Positions 1 to 9,313 of a stretch of 64,000 bases of DNA are shown piece by piece. Every line of letters begins with the position of its first letter. Positions within the stretch are counted from its first letter, which is position 1. The notes beneath the pieces are model-generated. The model was not told where the DNA came from. It saw nothing but the letters and a program-made list of their open reading frames with translations, and searched no databases. Both the position numbers and the translations under genes were made by a program. This DNA is from Flavobacterium marginilacus (GTDB lineage: Bacteria; Bacteroidota; Bacteroidia; Flavobacteriales; Flavobacteriaceae). Location: assembly GCF_026870155.1 (NCBI RefSeq), contig NZ_CP113975.1, positions 1,736,001 through 1,800,000 on the forward strand. Direction: 5' to 3'.

Positions 1-873
1 GCCAAATACTTTAATAGCGGAATTTGTGTAGTATCCAAAGATAAAAAATGGGTATTTATTAATAAAAAGGGAGAAGTTCAAACACCTCCAATTACAGAAA
101 AATTATACGATTTTGAAGATGGAGTTGCATTCATCAGACAAGGAGATAAAATTGGATTGATAAACAATAAGATGGCAATTGTTGTTGAACCAAAATATGA
201 TATGATTAAATCATTTGAAAACGGTTTTGCAAGAGTTAAAAATAATGACCGTTGGGGAATAATTGACAATACCGGTAAAATTGTTGTAGAAATAATTTAT
301 GACGAAATTGGAAATTATTTTAAAAATGTTACTTGGGCAAAAAATGGTACTGCTTTTGGTTTAGTAGTATCAGGGAAATTCAGAGCAATTGATGGAGTAG
401 ATAAAATCTGGGATTTTTTGGTTCAAGACATTACTTATGCTAGAAAAAATGACAAGATAGGATTTATTGACTTAAAAGGGAATTGGGTTATAGAACCTAA
501 ATTTGATAAAGCCAAAGCTTTTAATAAAAATCTAGCCCCAGTATTAGTTGGTAAAAAATGGGGATATATTGATATGAAGGGAACTTTAGTTATTGATCCT
601 GTTTATAATGATGCAGAAATGTTCAGTGCGGATGGTTTGGCACCGGTTAAAGATAAAAATTGGGGTTTTATAAATACAACCGGAAAATTGGTAATTCCAA
701 CGCAGTATGGTATTACAGCTGGAGGTATTTTTTCGATTTTTAAAGATGATCAAAAAGGATTCATTAAGGGAACAGCAAGAGTTAAGAACGAAAATAAGTG
801 GGGGTTTTTAAAACCAGATGGTTCTGTCTTAGGAAATCAATGGTTTGAAAACGCAGAACCTTTTCAAAAGTAA
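1..873 (+). CDS. WG-repeat protein, 5' end outside window
   Basis: The reading frame is open from base 1, so the gene begins upstream; the first internal ATG at 157 is not a credible start. The translation is a chain of WG (tryptophan-glycine) repeats, with recurring units such as KKWVFINKKGE, DRWGIIDNTGK, KKWGYIDMKGT, KNWGFINTTGK and NKWGFLKPDGS, each followed by a segment like 'VIEPKYD'. WG repeats form beta-rich scaffolds; no enzymatic role can be assigned. It ends 83 bp before the pigment cluster and has no obvious functional link to it. Confidence 0.85.
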   Translation, partial: AKYFNSGICVVSKDKKWVFINKKGEVQTPPITEKLYDFEDGVAFIRQGDKIGLINNKMAIVVEPKYDMIKSFENGFARVKNNDRWGIIDNTGKIVVEIIYDEIGNYFKNVTWAKNGTAFGLVVSGKFRAIDGVDKIWDFLVQDITYARKNDKIGFIDLKGNWVIEPKFDKAKAFNKNLAPVLVGKKWGYIDMKGTLVIDPVYNDAEMFSADGLAPVKDKNWGFINTTGKLVIPTQYGITAGGIFSIFKDDQKGFIKGTARVKNENKWGFLKPDGSVLGNQWFENAEPFQK

Positions 874-880
874 TTATATT

Positions 881-932
881 TTAGATTGAAAAATTACTTT
901 CTGAAAAAGTGTTAATTAACACAGCAATCTAA
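881..932. promoter_or_regulatory. Nested palindrome ahead of pigment operon
   Basis: An 8-bp inverted repeat TTAGATTG (881-888) / CAATCTAA (925-932) encloses a perfect 14-bp palindrome GTGTTAATTAACAC (909-922), all between the WG-repeat stop and the fabG start. It could be an operator for the pigment operon or the hairpin that ends the upstream transcript. There is no long T-run after it, so a simple intrinsic terminator is less likely. Confidence 0.45.
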
Positions 933-955
933 AATCTACAATTTAAATTTTATAT

Positions 956-1687
956 ATGAAGTGTGCATTGGTAACAGGAGGTTCAAGAGGAATTGGCAGT
1001 GCTATCTGCGAAAAATTGGCACTGGATAGTGATTATCATATTTTAATTAATTACCATTCCAATAAAAAAGCTGCTGAGGAAACTTTGGAATCTGTAGTGG
1101 CAAAAGGTGCTACTGGGGAAATTCTGCAATTTGATGTTGCTGATTTTACCGAAGTTCAGTCAGTATTGACACAATGGCAAGAGGCAAATCCAAAAGCGGT
1201 TGTCGAGGTCATTGTAAACAATGCAGGAATTACAAAAGACGGTTTGTTCATGTGGATGAGCCAAGATGATTGGTCAAGTGTTATAAATACCAGCTTGAAT
1301 GGTTTTTTTAATGTGACTAATTTTTTTATGCAAAAAATGCTTCGTAATAAATATGGACGCATTGTAAATATGGTGTCTTTATCGGGAGTGAAAGGTACGG
1401 CAGGGCAAACCAATTATTCGGCTGCTAAGGGTGCAATAATAGGTGCTACCAAAGCTTTGGCGCAGGAAATAGCCAAAAGAAACATTACTGTAAATGCCGT
1501 TGCTCCGGGTTTTATAAAAACAGATATGACCAGCGAACTTGATGAAGCCGAATTGACAAAAATGATACCTTTAAATCGTTTTGGTGAAGCTGATGAAGTT
1601 GCGGATCTGGTTAGTTTTCTTGTTTCGAAGAAAGCCAGCTATATTACTGGTGAAGTGATTAATATTAATGGTGGAATTTATTCATAA
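956..1687 (+). CDS. fabG: 3-oxoacyl-ACP reductase FabG-like (SDR)
   Basis: This is a 243-residue short-chain dehydrogenase, the normal FabG length. It has the NADPH-binding motif GGSRGIG at residues 8-14, NNAG at 88-91, a serine in VSLSG near 141-143 and the catalytic Tyr154-xxx-Lys158 pair in NYSAAKG, so it should be active. Known role of the family: reduction of the 3-ketoacyl-ACP made by a ketosynthase. As the first gene of a run of polyketide/fatty-acid-type genes it is inferred to supply the ketoreduction step of the aryl-polyene chain. The next gene starts 15 bp downstream. Confidence 0.9.
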   Translation: MKCALVTGGSRGIGSAICEKLALDSDYHILINYHSNKKAAEETLESVVAKGATGEILQFDVADFTEVQSVLTQWQEANPKAVVEVIVNNAGITKDGLFMWMSQDDWSSVINTSLNGFFNVTNFFMQKMLRNKYGRIVNMVSLSGVKGTAGQTNYSAAKGAIIGATKALAQEIAKRNITVNAVAPGFIKTDMTSELDEAELTKMIPLNRFGEADEVADLVSFLVSKKASYITGEVININGGIYS

Positions 1688-1702
1688 AAATAAAAGTTAT
1701 CA

Positions 1703-2932
1703 ATGAATAATAGAGTAGTCATAACGGGAATGGGAATTTATTCCTGTATTGGAACTTCGCTTGATGAAGTAAAAGATTCTTTATTTGAAGGAAAGTCTGG
1801 AATTGTATTTGATCCAGAACGCAAGGAATTTGGTTTTAGATCAGCTTTGACGGGTACAGTACCTAAACCGGATTTAAAAAATTTACTTTCCAGAAGACAA
1901 AGAATAAGTCTTGGAGAGGAAACGGAATATGCATATATGGCAACTATTGAAGCCTTAAAAAATGCCAATATTGATGATGCTTTTTTTGAAAAAAATGAAG
2001 TTGGCGTTATGTATGGTAATGATAGTGTATCTAAGGCTATTATTGAGGCAACAGATATTATTCGTGAGAAAAAAGATACTACTTTAATAGGTTCGGGGGC
2101 TATTTTTAAGTCCATGAATTCGACTGTTACCATGAATCTTTCGACAATTTTTAAGCTGAGGGGGATTAATTTGACAATTAGTGCTGCCTGTGCGAGCGGT
2201 TCTCATTCTATTGGGATGGCATATTTTTTAATTAAAAGCGGTTTTCAGGATATAGTTATCTGTGGAGGAGCTCAGGAAATTAATAAATATGCGATGAGTA
2301 GTTTTGATGGTTTGGGTGTTTTTTCTGCCAGAGAAGATGAACCGGCCAAAGCTTCAAGACCTTTTGATGCCAATCGCGATGGATTAATTCCAAGCGGTGG
2401 TGCTGCTACTTTGATTTTGGAGTCTTATGATTCGGCAATAAAAAGAGGAGCCACTATCTTGGCAGAAGTAATCGGATATGGATTTTCATCCAATGGAGGC
2501 CATATCTCTACTCCAAATGTCGAAGGCCCTTCTACGGCAATGCAAAGAGCCTTGGATGAAGCAGGCATAAAGTCAAGTGAGGTTGATTATATTAATGCCC
2601 ATGCAACGTCAACTCCCGTAGGAGACGATAATGAAGCAAAGGCTATTTTTGAAGTTTTTGGAGAGAATAATCCTTATGTCAGTTCAACAAAATCAATGAC
2701 AGGACACGAATGCTGGATGGCTGGAGCGAGTGAGGTAATTTATTCTATTCTGATGATGCAGAATGATTTCATAGCACCAAATATTAATTTGGAAACACCA
2801 GATGCTGATGCTGCAAAATTAAATTTGGTTAAAACAACGTTAAATAAAAAAATTGATATATTTTTGTCGAATTCCTTCGGTTTTGGAGGTACGAATTCAG
2901 CATTAGTAGTTAAAAAGTATAAAAAAAAGTAA
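1703..2932 (+). CDS. Beta-ketoacyl-ACP synthase (FabF-type KS)
   Basis: This 409-residue protein has the full thiolase-fold KS triad: the nucleophile Cys163 in SAACASGSHS, the first His in NAHATSTPVGD near 300, and the Lys/His region STKSMTGHE near 335. Length and motifs match KASI/II enzymes of type II systems. With fabG just upstream and an ACP downstream it probably elongates the polyene chain. It is one of several KS homologues in this cluster, and which one pairs with the chain-length-factor-like protein at 17 kb cannot be decided from sequence alone. Confidence 0.88.
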   Translation: MNNRVVITGMGIYSCIGTSLDEVKDSLFEGKSGIVFDPERKEFGFRSALTGTVPKPDLKNLLSRRQRISLGEETEYAYMATIEALKNANIDDAFFEKNEVGVMYGNDSVSKAIIEATDIIREKKDTTLIGSGAIFKSMNSTVTMNLSTIFKLRGINLTISAACASGSHSIGMAYFLIKSGFQDIVICGGAQEINKYAMSSFDGLGVFSAREDEPAKASRPFDANRDGLIPSGGAATLILESYDSAIKRGATILAEVIGYGFSSNGGHISTPNVEGPSTAMQRALDEAGIKSSEVDYINAHATSTPVGDDNEAKAIFEVFGENNPYVSSTKSMTGHECWMAGASEVIYSILMMQNDFIAPNINLETPDADAAKLNLVKTTLNKKIDIFLSNSFGFGGTNSALVVKKYKKK

Positions 2933-3018
2933 TGAAATAAGCATTCCTTAAAATTGGTCATAAAGACTAAAGTTAATATGCGATTACATGTTTCCCATAA
3001 AAAAATATTAAATATTAC

Positions 3019-3270
3019 ATGAATAAAGAAGAAATTATTGAGAGAGTAAACGGGTTTTTAATTGATGAATTTGAGGTGGATGGTGATGATATCCAGTTTG
3101 AAGCAAATTTAAAAGACACTTTGGGACTGGATAGTTTAGATTATGTAGATCTTGTTGTATCCATCGAATCAAACTTTGGAGTAAAATTAGTTGAAGGAGA
3201 TTTTGTAGGAATAGACACTTTTCAAAGTTTTTATGATCTTATAGAAAATAAAATTAAATCAAAGGCTTAA
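3019..3270 (+). CDS. Acyl carrier protein
   Basis: An 83-residue acidic protein with the phosphopantetheine attachment serine in GLDSLDYVDLV (about residue 37) and the usual four-helix ACP pattern. It lies between a KS gene and an acyltransferase and overlaps nothing; the acyltransferase starts 4 bp after its stop. It is inferred to carry the growing aryl-polyene or its starter. A second ACP lies at 14.5 kb. Confidence 0.9.
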   Translation: MNKEEIIERVNGFLIDEFEVDGDDIQFEANLKDTLGLDSLDYVDLVVSIESNFGVKLVEGDFVGIDTFQSFYDLIENKIKSKA

Positions 3271-3274
3271 TGTA

Positions 3275-4159
3275 ATGAGTCAATGGGATGGAAAATCTAA
3301 AGGTACTGTTCTTGGGTACAAAATTTTTGTTTTCTTCATTAATAAAATTGGAGTAAAAGCAGCCTATTTTGTACTTTATTTTGTAGCAGCGTATTATTTT
3401 ATTTTCCTCAAAAAAAGCAATGACTCGATCTTTTATTATTTTAGAAAAAGGCTGGGGTATCCGTATTTAAAATCTAAAACGATGGTTTTTAGAAGTTATT
3501 ATACATTTGGACAAACCATTATTGATAAAATTGCAATCGGTGCTGGTCTAAAGGATAAGTTTACTTATGAGCACGATGGTAAGGAGTTTATTATCAAATT
3601 GTTAAAAGAAAAGAAAGGTGGTGTATTAATTAGTGCCCATATTGGAAATTTTGAGATAGCCGAGCATTTTTTTAGTGAAGTTGATTTTAATCTGCAAATA
3701 AATCTGGTTACTACCGATTTAGAGCATTCTGCAATAAAGAAATATCTTGAAAGTATTACTAAAAAACCTAGGATCAATTTTATATTAATAGGAGAGGATT
3801 TGTCTCATATTTTCGAAATTAATTCTGCACTGGCCAGAAATGAGTTGGTTTGTTTTACTGGCGATAGGTATTTTGAAGGAGTAAAATCGTTAAGCGAAAA
3901 TTTATTGGGGCAAGAAGCTCTTTTTCCTGCAGGACCATTTCTTATTGCATCCAGATTGAAAGTTCCTGTTCTTTTTGTTTATGTAATGAAAGAATCTAAT
4001 TTGCATTATCATCTTTATACCAGAGAAGCCAAAGTAAAGCACCGTGACGAAAAGGGTTTACTGAAAGAATATACAGAAAGTGTAGAAGGTATGATAAAAA
4101 AATATCCTTTGCAGTGGTTCAATTATTTCGATTTTTGGAACCAATTAAGTAATAAGTAA
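3275..4159 (+). CDS. LpxL/LpxM-like lysophospholipid acyltransferase
   Basis: This 294-residue LPLAT-family protein has a hydrophobic N-terminal segment (about residues 13-45) and the HxxxxE acyltransferase motif in SAHIGNFEIAEHF near residue 122. Members move acyl groups from ACP or CoA to a lipid. In aryl-polyene and flexirubin clusters such enzymes are thought to attach the polyene acyl chain to its acceptor. Here the acceptor could be the dialkylresorcinol (ester bond of flexirubin) or a membrane lipid; I cannot choose. It is co-transcribed with the ACP, 4 bp upstream. Confidence 0.85.
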   Translation: MSQWDGKSKGTVLGYKIFVFFINKIGVKAAYFVLYFVAAYYFIFLKKSNDSIFYYFRKRLGYPYLKSKTMVFRSYYTFGQTIIDKIAIGAGLKDKFTYEHDGKEFIIKLLKEKKGGVLISAHIGNFEIAEHFFSEVDFNLQINLVTTDLEHSAIKKYLESITKKPRINFILIGEDLSHIFEINSALARNELVCFTGDRYFEGVKSLSENLLGQEALFPAGPFLIASRLKVPVLFVYVMKESNLHYHLYTREAKVKHRDEKGLLKEYTESVEGMIKKYPLQWFNYFDFWNQLSNK

Positions 4160-4220
4160 TTTAACGTTTAATTATGCTAAAATTCAGTTTTTTCATTGAT
4201 TTTGTATTTTATAAAACCGC

Positions 4221-5885
4221 ATGCAAACTATGAAAAAATATGATTCAATCATTATAGGATCAGGTGTAGGTGGATTGGCAACAGCAATTTGTTTAGCACG
4301 TGCTGGTCAAAAAGTTTTGGTACTAGAGCAGCATTACGTTCCTGGTGGATGGAGTCATAGTTTTACTTTAAATGGGCAACGATTTAGTCCAGGAGTTCAC
4401 TATGTGGGACTTATAGGCAACGGGCAGTCTACGAATGAATTGTATCGCGGGTTAGGGATTGCAAATGATATGGTTTTTTTCCGAATGAATGACAAAGGAT
4501 ATGAACATGCTATTATTGGTGAAGAAACCTTTAGTTTTCCATCAGGGGTTGAAAATTTATCAGAAACTCTTGTTAAGCGTTTTCCAAAAGAAAAAAAAAA
4601 TATTGTAGAATATTTAACTCTTGTGCAAAGAGTTAACAGAGAACTCCAATTAATACCTAAGTTAAAAGGGTTTTGGCAAAATATTACAGTGCCTTTTAGA
4701 ACCAAACACTTTGGTAAGTTTTCCTTATTTTCATTAAAAAGAGTAATCAGTTGGCATATCAAAGATCCTTTATTAAAGGCTGTTTTAAATGTGCAATGCG
4801 GCGATCATGGACTTTCGCCAAAGAGAGCTTGTTTTCCGGTACATTGTTCTGTAATGAGTCACTATCTTGAAGGAGGATTTTATCCCATGGGCGGGGGAGG
4901 AGGAATTGTAAAGGCAATGACCAACGGTGTCAAGAAACATGGAGGTGAAGTTCGAGTCAAACAAGATGTAAAAAAAATAATTATAGAAAACAAAAAAGCA
5001 ATTGGGGTTCAACTTAAAGATGGAACAGTAATTTATGCTAAAAATGTTGTTTCAAACGCAGATCCAGCTGTTACTTATTTAAATCTTATTGGAAAATCAA
5101 ATCTCAGTAAAGGATTAGTAAAAAAATTAGAAAAAACAAAATATTCAGTCAGCTCACTTATTTTATTCTTGACCTTGGATATGGATGTCACTCAGTTTGG
5201 GATTGATTCGGGTAATATTTGGATGATGAAGGATGAAAATGATGATGCTAATTTTGATGATTTAATGAATAATGATATCACAGAGGGTGATTTGTTTCCA
5301 GCGGTATTTATAAGTTGTACCACAATAAAAGATCCAGTGAGTTTTAATGGCAGGTATCATAATTTTGAAGTGGTAACTTACGTGAATTATGATAATTTAA
5401 ATGGTTTTAACGGGTTAGAGGATTATCATAATGAAGCATACATTATTTTTAAAGAAAAAGTAATAAATAAATTGATGAATAATATTGAGAAAATTATTCC
5501 TGGGGCAAAAAAAAATTGTGTACAAGCAGAGTTGGGTACTCCTAAAACAAATGAATTTTATGTTAATTCAACAAGAGGAAATGTGTATGGAACTGAAAAA
5601 ACATTAAATCAAGTTGGTCCGTTCTCGTATAAAAATAAATCCGAAATAAATAACCTATATCTTTGTGGTGCGAGCACACTTTCTCATGGAATCGGAGGAG
5701 CTACACATTCTGGTGTTGTTGCAGCTTCGCTAATTTTGGGATGCCAACCCGATGATTTGATTATTGAAGATGCGAATCAAAAGTTAAGAATTTATGATGC
5801 GGAAGATACTGCAACATGGCCAGATTGGGTTCATGTTAAGAGAGCGCATAAATCAAGAAATTTTAAAGAAATAAATGTCTATTAG
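4221..5885 (+). CDS. CrtI/CrtISO-like FAD-dependent oxidoreductase
   Basis: This 554-residue protein opens with a Rossmann FAD-binding motif, IIGSGVGGLATAIC, followed by a Glu-ending beta strand and VPGG. Its C terminus carries the family signature region near LCGASTLSHGIGGATHSG. The family includes phytoene desaturases and carotene isomerases. A paralogue sits at 27.1 kb. Within a pigment cluster it may desaturate or isomerise the polyene or act on the resorcinol; the substrate is unknown. The ATG at 4230 (MKKYDS) is an equally good start. Confidence 0.85.
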   Translation: MQTMKKYDSIIIGSGVGGLATAICLARAGQKVLVLEQHYVPGGWSHSFTLNGQRFSPGVHYVGLIGNGQSTNELYRGLGIANDMVFFRMNDKGYEHAIIGEETFSFPSGVENLSETLVKRFPKEKKNIVEYLTLVQRVNRELQLIPKLKGFWQNITVPFRTKHFGKFSLFSLKRVISWHIKDPLLKAVLNVQCGDHGLSPKRACFPVHCSVMSHYLEGGFYPMGGGGGIVKAMTNGVKKHGGEVRVKQDVKKIIIENKKAIGVQLKDGTVIYAKNVVSNADPAVTYLNLIGKSNLSKGLVKKLEKTKYSVSSLILFLTLDMDVTQFGIDSGNIWMMKDENDDANFDDLMNNDITEGDLFPAVFISCTTIKDPVSFNGRYHNFEVVTYVNYDNLNGFNGLEDYHNEAYIIFKEKVINKLMNNIEKIIPGAKKNCVQAELGTPKTNEFYVNSTRGNVYGTEKTLNQVGPFSYKNKSEINNLYLCGASTLSHGIGGATHSGVVAASLILGCQPDDLIIEDANQKLRIYDAEDTATWPDWVHVKRAHKSRNFKEINVY

Positions 5886-5934
5886 TCTTATGTATTAATT
5901 TAAGTTATATTCGCTTTTGTAAAAAAAAACATGT

Positions 5935-6840
5935 ATGAAAAATGTCCTTGTAATCTATTATTCTCAATCGGGACAATTAGAAACTATTGCCAGAAATATA
6001 GCAAAACCGTTTTTAGATTCAGAAAAAATAAATGTAGTGTTTCATGAAATTAAAATGGAGCAATCTTTCCCATTTCCTTGGAATAATGATGCTTTTTTTA
6101 ATGCTTTTCCAGAATCATTTTTGCAGATTCCTGCTCCTATTAAACCCATTCCAAATGAAATAATGGAAATGAAGTTTGATTTGATTCTTTTGAATTATCA
6201 GGTTTGGTATTTAACACCTTCAATCCCCGTAAATTCTTTATTGAAAAGTCCGGAAGCCAAAATTTTATTTAAGGATACACCAGTTGTAACAATAAATGGT
6301 TCCAGAAACATGTGGTTCATGGCGCAGGAAAAAGTCAAAGTTTTATTGAAGCAAAATAATGCTTTATTAAAAGGGAATGTGGCTTTAGTAGATAGAGTAG
6401 GGAATCTGATAAGTGTGATTACAATTGTAGAGTGGATGTTTTCAGGAGTTAAAAAAAGGTATCTTGGAATTTTTCCATTACCCGGAGTTTCAGATAAAGA
6501 TATTCGTGAATCAACAAAATTCGGAGAAGTAATTCTTGCAGGCTTTAATGAGAATGATTTAGATAATTTGCAAACGAAATTGGTTGCGATTAATGCAGTA
6601 AAAGTAAGTTCCTACTTAATTAGAGTTGATAAAACAGCTAATAAAATTTTTTCAAAATGGTCAAATTTCATCATAACTAAAAGGGAATCAAGAAAATTTT
6701 GGACAAAAATATTTAAAGTGTATTTAATACTAGCTATTTGGGTAGTTTCACCAATAGTTTATATATTACACGTTCTTACGTATCCGTTAAAAATTAAAAA
6801 AATAAAGCAGGAATTAGAATATTATAAAGGAGTAAATTAG
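5935..6840 (+). CDS. darA: Dialkylresorcinol condensing enzyme DarA
   Basis: This 301-residue protein has a flavodoxin-like N terminus (VLVIYYSQSGQLETIA, residues 4-19) and a hydrophobic pair of segments at about 262-290. This combination is what is annotated in Bacteroidota as DarA, the partner of DarB. DarA and DarB together condense two acyl units and cyclise them to a dialkylcyclohexanedione that is aromatised to the dialkylresorcinol. darB follows after 5 bp, which strongly supports the call. The exact chemistry of the flavodoxin-like domain is not evident from the sequence. Confidence 0.85.
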   Translation: MKNVLVIYYSQSGQLETIARNIAKPFLDSEKINVVFHEIKMEQSFPFPWNNDAFFNAFPESFLQIPAPIKPIPNEIMEMKFDLILLNYQVWYLTPSIPVNSLLKSPEAKILFKDTPVVTINGSRNMWFMAQEKVKVLLKQNNALLKGNVALVDRVGNLISVITIVEWMFSGVKKRYLGIFPLPGVSDKDIRESTKFGEVILAGFNENDLDNLQTKLVAINAVKVSSYLIRVDKTANKIFSKWSNFIITKRESRKFWTKIFKVYLILAIWVVSPIVYILHVLTYPLKIKKIKQELEYYKGVN

Positions 6841-6845
6841 ATTAT

Positions 6846-7979
6846 ATGTTTGATGTATATATTACAAAAGCGGCGAAGTGCTTGCCAAATGAAGCTGTTT
6901 TTAATGATGAAATGGAAGATTATTTGGGATTGATAAATGAAACAGCATCCAAAGGCAGAAGATTAATATTAAGAAATAATAAGATTGTAAGCCGTTATTA
7001 TGCACGAGATAAAAATGGAAACAGTACTCACAATAACGCTGAAATAACTCATATAGCCATTCAGGGATTATTTGATAATCGTTTTACTGATCAAGATGTG
7101 GAATTGTTATCTTGTGGAACTGCTACTCCAGATGTTCTTGTTCCGTCTCATGCGGCAATGGTACATGGCTTATTAAAAAATAAAAATCTGGAACTTAATT
7201 CATCTTCAGGGGTGTGCTGTTCAGGGATGAACGCCTTAAAATTTGGTTATCTTTCAGTAAAATCCGGAAATACAAATAATGCAGTTTGCTCTGGTTCTGA
7301 AAAAGTTTCTTCGTGGCTGTCTGCCAATAGATTTGAAAATGAAATTGTTAATCTAAAAAAATTGGAAGAGCAGCCCATAATTGCTTTTAGAAAAGATTTT
7401 TTAAGATGGATGCTGTCTGACGGAGCGGGTGCCTTTTTATTGGAAAACAAGCCAACTGGAGCTATTTCCTTAAAAATAGAATGGATGGAAGCTTATTCTT
7501 ATGCACATGAAATAGAGACATGCATGTATGCTGGAGGAGATAAATTAGAAAATGGCGATATAAAACCTTGGAATGATTTTGATCCAAATGAATGGCTCAG
7601 CGAATCTATATTTGCAGTTAAACAGGATATAAAAGTGCTTGATGAACATATTTTGGTTAAGGGTGCCGAAAGTATGAAAGAAGCATTGGATAAAAACAAT
7701 ATTACTGCTGATCAAATTGATTACTTTTTGCCACACGTTTCTTCTCATTATTTTGTAGATGGTTTAAGAGAATCATTGGCAGAAAAAGGAATGGTAATAC
7801 CAATGGAAAAATGGTTTATGAATTTGGCATATGTTGGGAATGTCGGTTCGGCTTCAATTTATCTGGCCTTAGAAGAATTAATGAATTCAGGTAAACTGGT
7901 AAAAGGGAACAAAGTTCTTTTGTCTGTGCCGGAAAGCGGTCGTTTTTCGTATGCGTATGCTTATTTAACAGTGTGTTAA
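6846..7979 (+). CDS. darB: DarB, KASIII-like ketoacyl synthase
   Basis: This 377-residue KASIII-family protein has the nucleophilic Cys (Cys125) in SGVCCSGMNA, a His in FLPHVSSHYF near 298, and an Asn-containing loop AYVGNVGSAS near 335, the expected Cys-His-Asn triad. It follows darA by 5 bp. DarB condenses acyl thioesters in dialkylresorcinol synthesis, which supplies the alcohol half of flexirubin. Its stop overlaps the next start as TAATG, implying translational coupling. Confidence 0.88.
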   Translation: MFDVYITKAAKCLPNEAVFNDEMEDYLGLINETASKGRRLILRNNKIVSRYYARDKNGNSTHNNAEITHIAIQGLFDNRFTDQDVELLSCGTATPDVLVPSHAAMVHGLLKNKNLELNSSSGVCCSGMNALKFGYLSVKSGNTNNAVCSGSEKVSSWLSANRFENEIVNLKKLEEQPIIAFRKDFLRWMLSDGAGAFLLENKPTGAISLKIEWMEAYSYAHEIETCMYAGGDKLENGDIKPWNDFDPNEWLSESIFAVKQDIKVLDEHILVKGAESMKEALDKNNITADQIDYFLPHVSSHYFVDGLRESLAEKGMVIPMEKWFMNLAYVGNVGSASIYLALEELMNSGKLVKGNKVLLSVPESGRFSYAYAYLTVC

Positions 7980-8419
7980 TGACGATGACAGCTAATAATC
8001 CAATAGGCATCAAAGATTTTGTGGAGACTTTAATTCCTCAAAAAAAACCGTTTGTAATGGTCGATACTTTGTATAGCTATTCTGAAACTGAGTTAGTGTC
8101 TGGGTTTACCATTCAGGATGATGCTGTTTTTTTTAAGGATGATTCCTTTGTAGAATCTGGAATTATAGAGCACATGGCTCAGTCTGTGGCATTGCATACA
8201 GGATATCAGTTTTATTTGAGAAATGAACAGGCTCCCACAGGTTATATTGGTTCCATAAATAAATTGGAAATAAAAGTGCTTCCCAAACTTTATGACGAAA
8301 TAAGGACAACAGTTACTGTTATACAGGAATTTGGAGGAGTAACTTTGGTAGATATTGTTAGTAAATTGAACAATGTAGAAATAGCCAAAGGACAGATGAA
8401 AACTGTTTTGGCTAAATAA
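7979..8419 (+). CDS. Hotdog-fold dehydratase-like protein (ApeP type) 1
   Basis: About 146 residues, starting at the ATG that overlaps the darB stop (TAATG); the upstream in-frame GTG at 7973 is less likely. It resembles the FabA/FabZ-like 3-hydroxyacyl-ACP dehydratases of aryl-polyene clusters. The helix motif VESGIIEHMAQS carries the conserved acidic residue, but the canonical HFPG loop with its catalytic His is not recognisable. It pairs with the next gene, and the two may form a heterodimer. Whether it dehydrates or is structural is open. Confidence 0.78.
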   Translation: MTMTANNPIGIKDFVETLIPQKKPFVMVDTLYSYSETELVSGFTIQDDAVFFKDDSFVESGIIEHMAQSVALHTGYQFYLRNEQAPTGYIGSINKLEIKVLPKLYDEIRTTVTVIQEFGGVTLVDIVSKLNNVEIAKGQMKTVLAK

Positions 8420-8428
8420 TTAAAAACA

Positions 8429-8899
8429 GTGAATAAGAAAGATACATCAAAACTTGTAAATAGTAACCATTACCTGCCTCATCGTGCTCCCATGCTGATG
8501 GTGGATTTTATTTTAGAGATTGATGATGAAAAAGTAGACACTATTTTTCAAATTAAAGCAGAAAATATATTTCTGAAGAATGATTTATTCACGGAATCTG
8601 GTCTGGTCGAAAATATGGCGCAAACCTGTTCGATGATTGTCGCCAAGGATTACTTTATTGATGAAAATAATAATGCCAAGACAGGAGCAGATGTTATTGG
8701 TTTTATCAGCGGAATTAAAACCTTAAAAATATATTCACTGCCAGAAGTTAATTCAACTCTTGTTACCAAAGCGGTATTAATTTCGAAATTTATTTCGGAC
8801 TCATACAGTTTGTGTACTATACAATGCAAAACGTATAAGGAAGACGAAATGCTGTCAGAAGGAGAAATTACGTTGTTTATTCAAAATAATAATTCCTAG
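8429..8899 (+). CDS. Hotdog-fold dehydratase-like protein (ApeP type) 2
   Basis: 156 residues beginning at a GTG codon 9 bp after the preceding gene; no better in-frame ATG exists before the conserved region HRAPMLMVDFIL. The same helix motif as its neighbour, TESGLVENMAQTC, is present, again without a clear HFPG His loop. The N-terminal 'PHRAPMLMVD' is typical of aryl-polyene dehydratases. It is the second of a tandem pair, suggesting diverged subunits of one enzyme. Confidence 0.78.
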   Translation: MNKKDTSKLVNSNHYLPHRAPMLMVDFILEIDDEKVDTIFQIKAENIFLKNDLFTESGLVENMAQTCSMIVAKDYFIDENNNAKTGADVIGFISGIKTLKIYSLPEVNSTLVTKAVLISKFISDSYSLCTIQCKTYKEDEMLSEGEITLFIQNNNS

Positions 8900-8908
8900 A
8901 GAAAGAAA

Positions 8909-9313
8909 ATGAAAAAAGAAGAAGTACCTCAAGATAAAGGAAATCTTTCTAAAACAAATATGAAAGAGCTGGTGTATGCTACGGATGAAAATGGCAATTA
9001 TACAACTGCCTTAAGTTCTGGCTGGGAACCAAAAAGTATTGCTCTTTCTAATTCGATTGAAGAAATTAGCGAACGAATTGCTGTTGCCAAGGCTCAGGTA
9101 GAAAATAACGAGGTAAGTCCTATTAGTTATTATATGGAGTTATGCAGAATGGATATCGGCGTACTTTCCAGTTATGTGGGAATGTGGCAATGGCGTGTTA
9201 AAAGACATTTTAAGCCTAAGGTTTTCGCAGGATTAAGTGACAGTATTTTAAAAAAATATGCCGACTCTTTTAATATAACTGTAGAGGAATTGAAAAATTT
9301 TAAGACTAATTAA
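8909..9313 (+). CDS. Conserved cluster protein of unknown function
   Basis: A 134-residue soluble protein with no signal peptide or membrane segment and no family I recognise with certainty. The C-terminal half (about residues 70-134) has well-spaced hydrophobic positions and ends in a basic-acidic helix. Its stop overlaps the start of the BtrH-like gene by 1 bp (TAATG), so the two are likely co-translated and may act together. Confidence 0.7.
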   Translation: MKKEEVPQDKGNLSKTNMKELVYATDENGNYTTALSSGWEPKSIALSNSIEEISERIAVAKAQVENNEVSPISYYMELCRMDIGVLSSYVGMWQWRVKRHFKPKVFAGLSDSILKKYADSFNITVEELKNFKTN

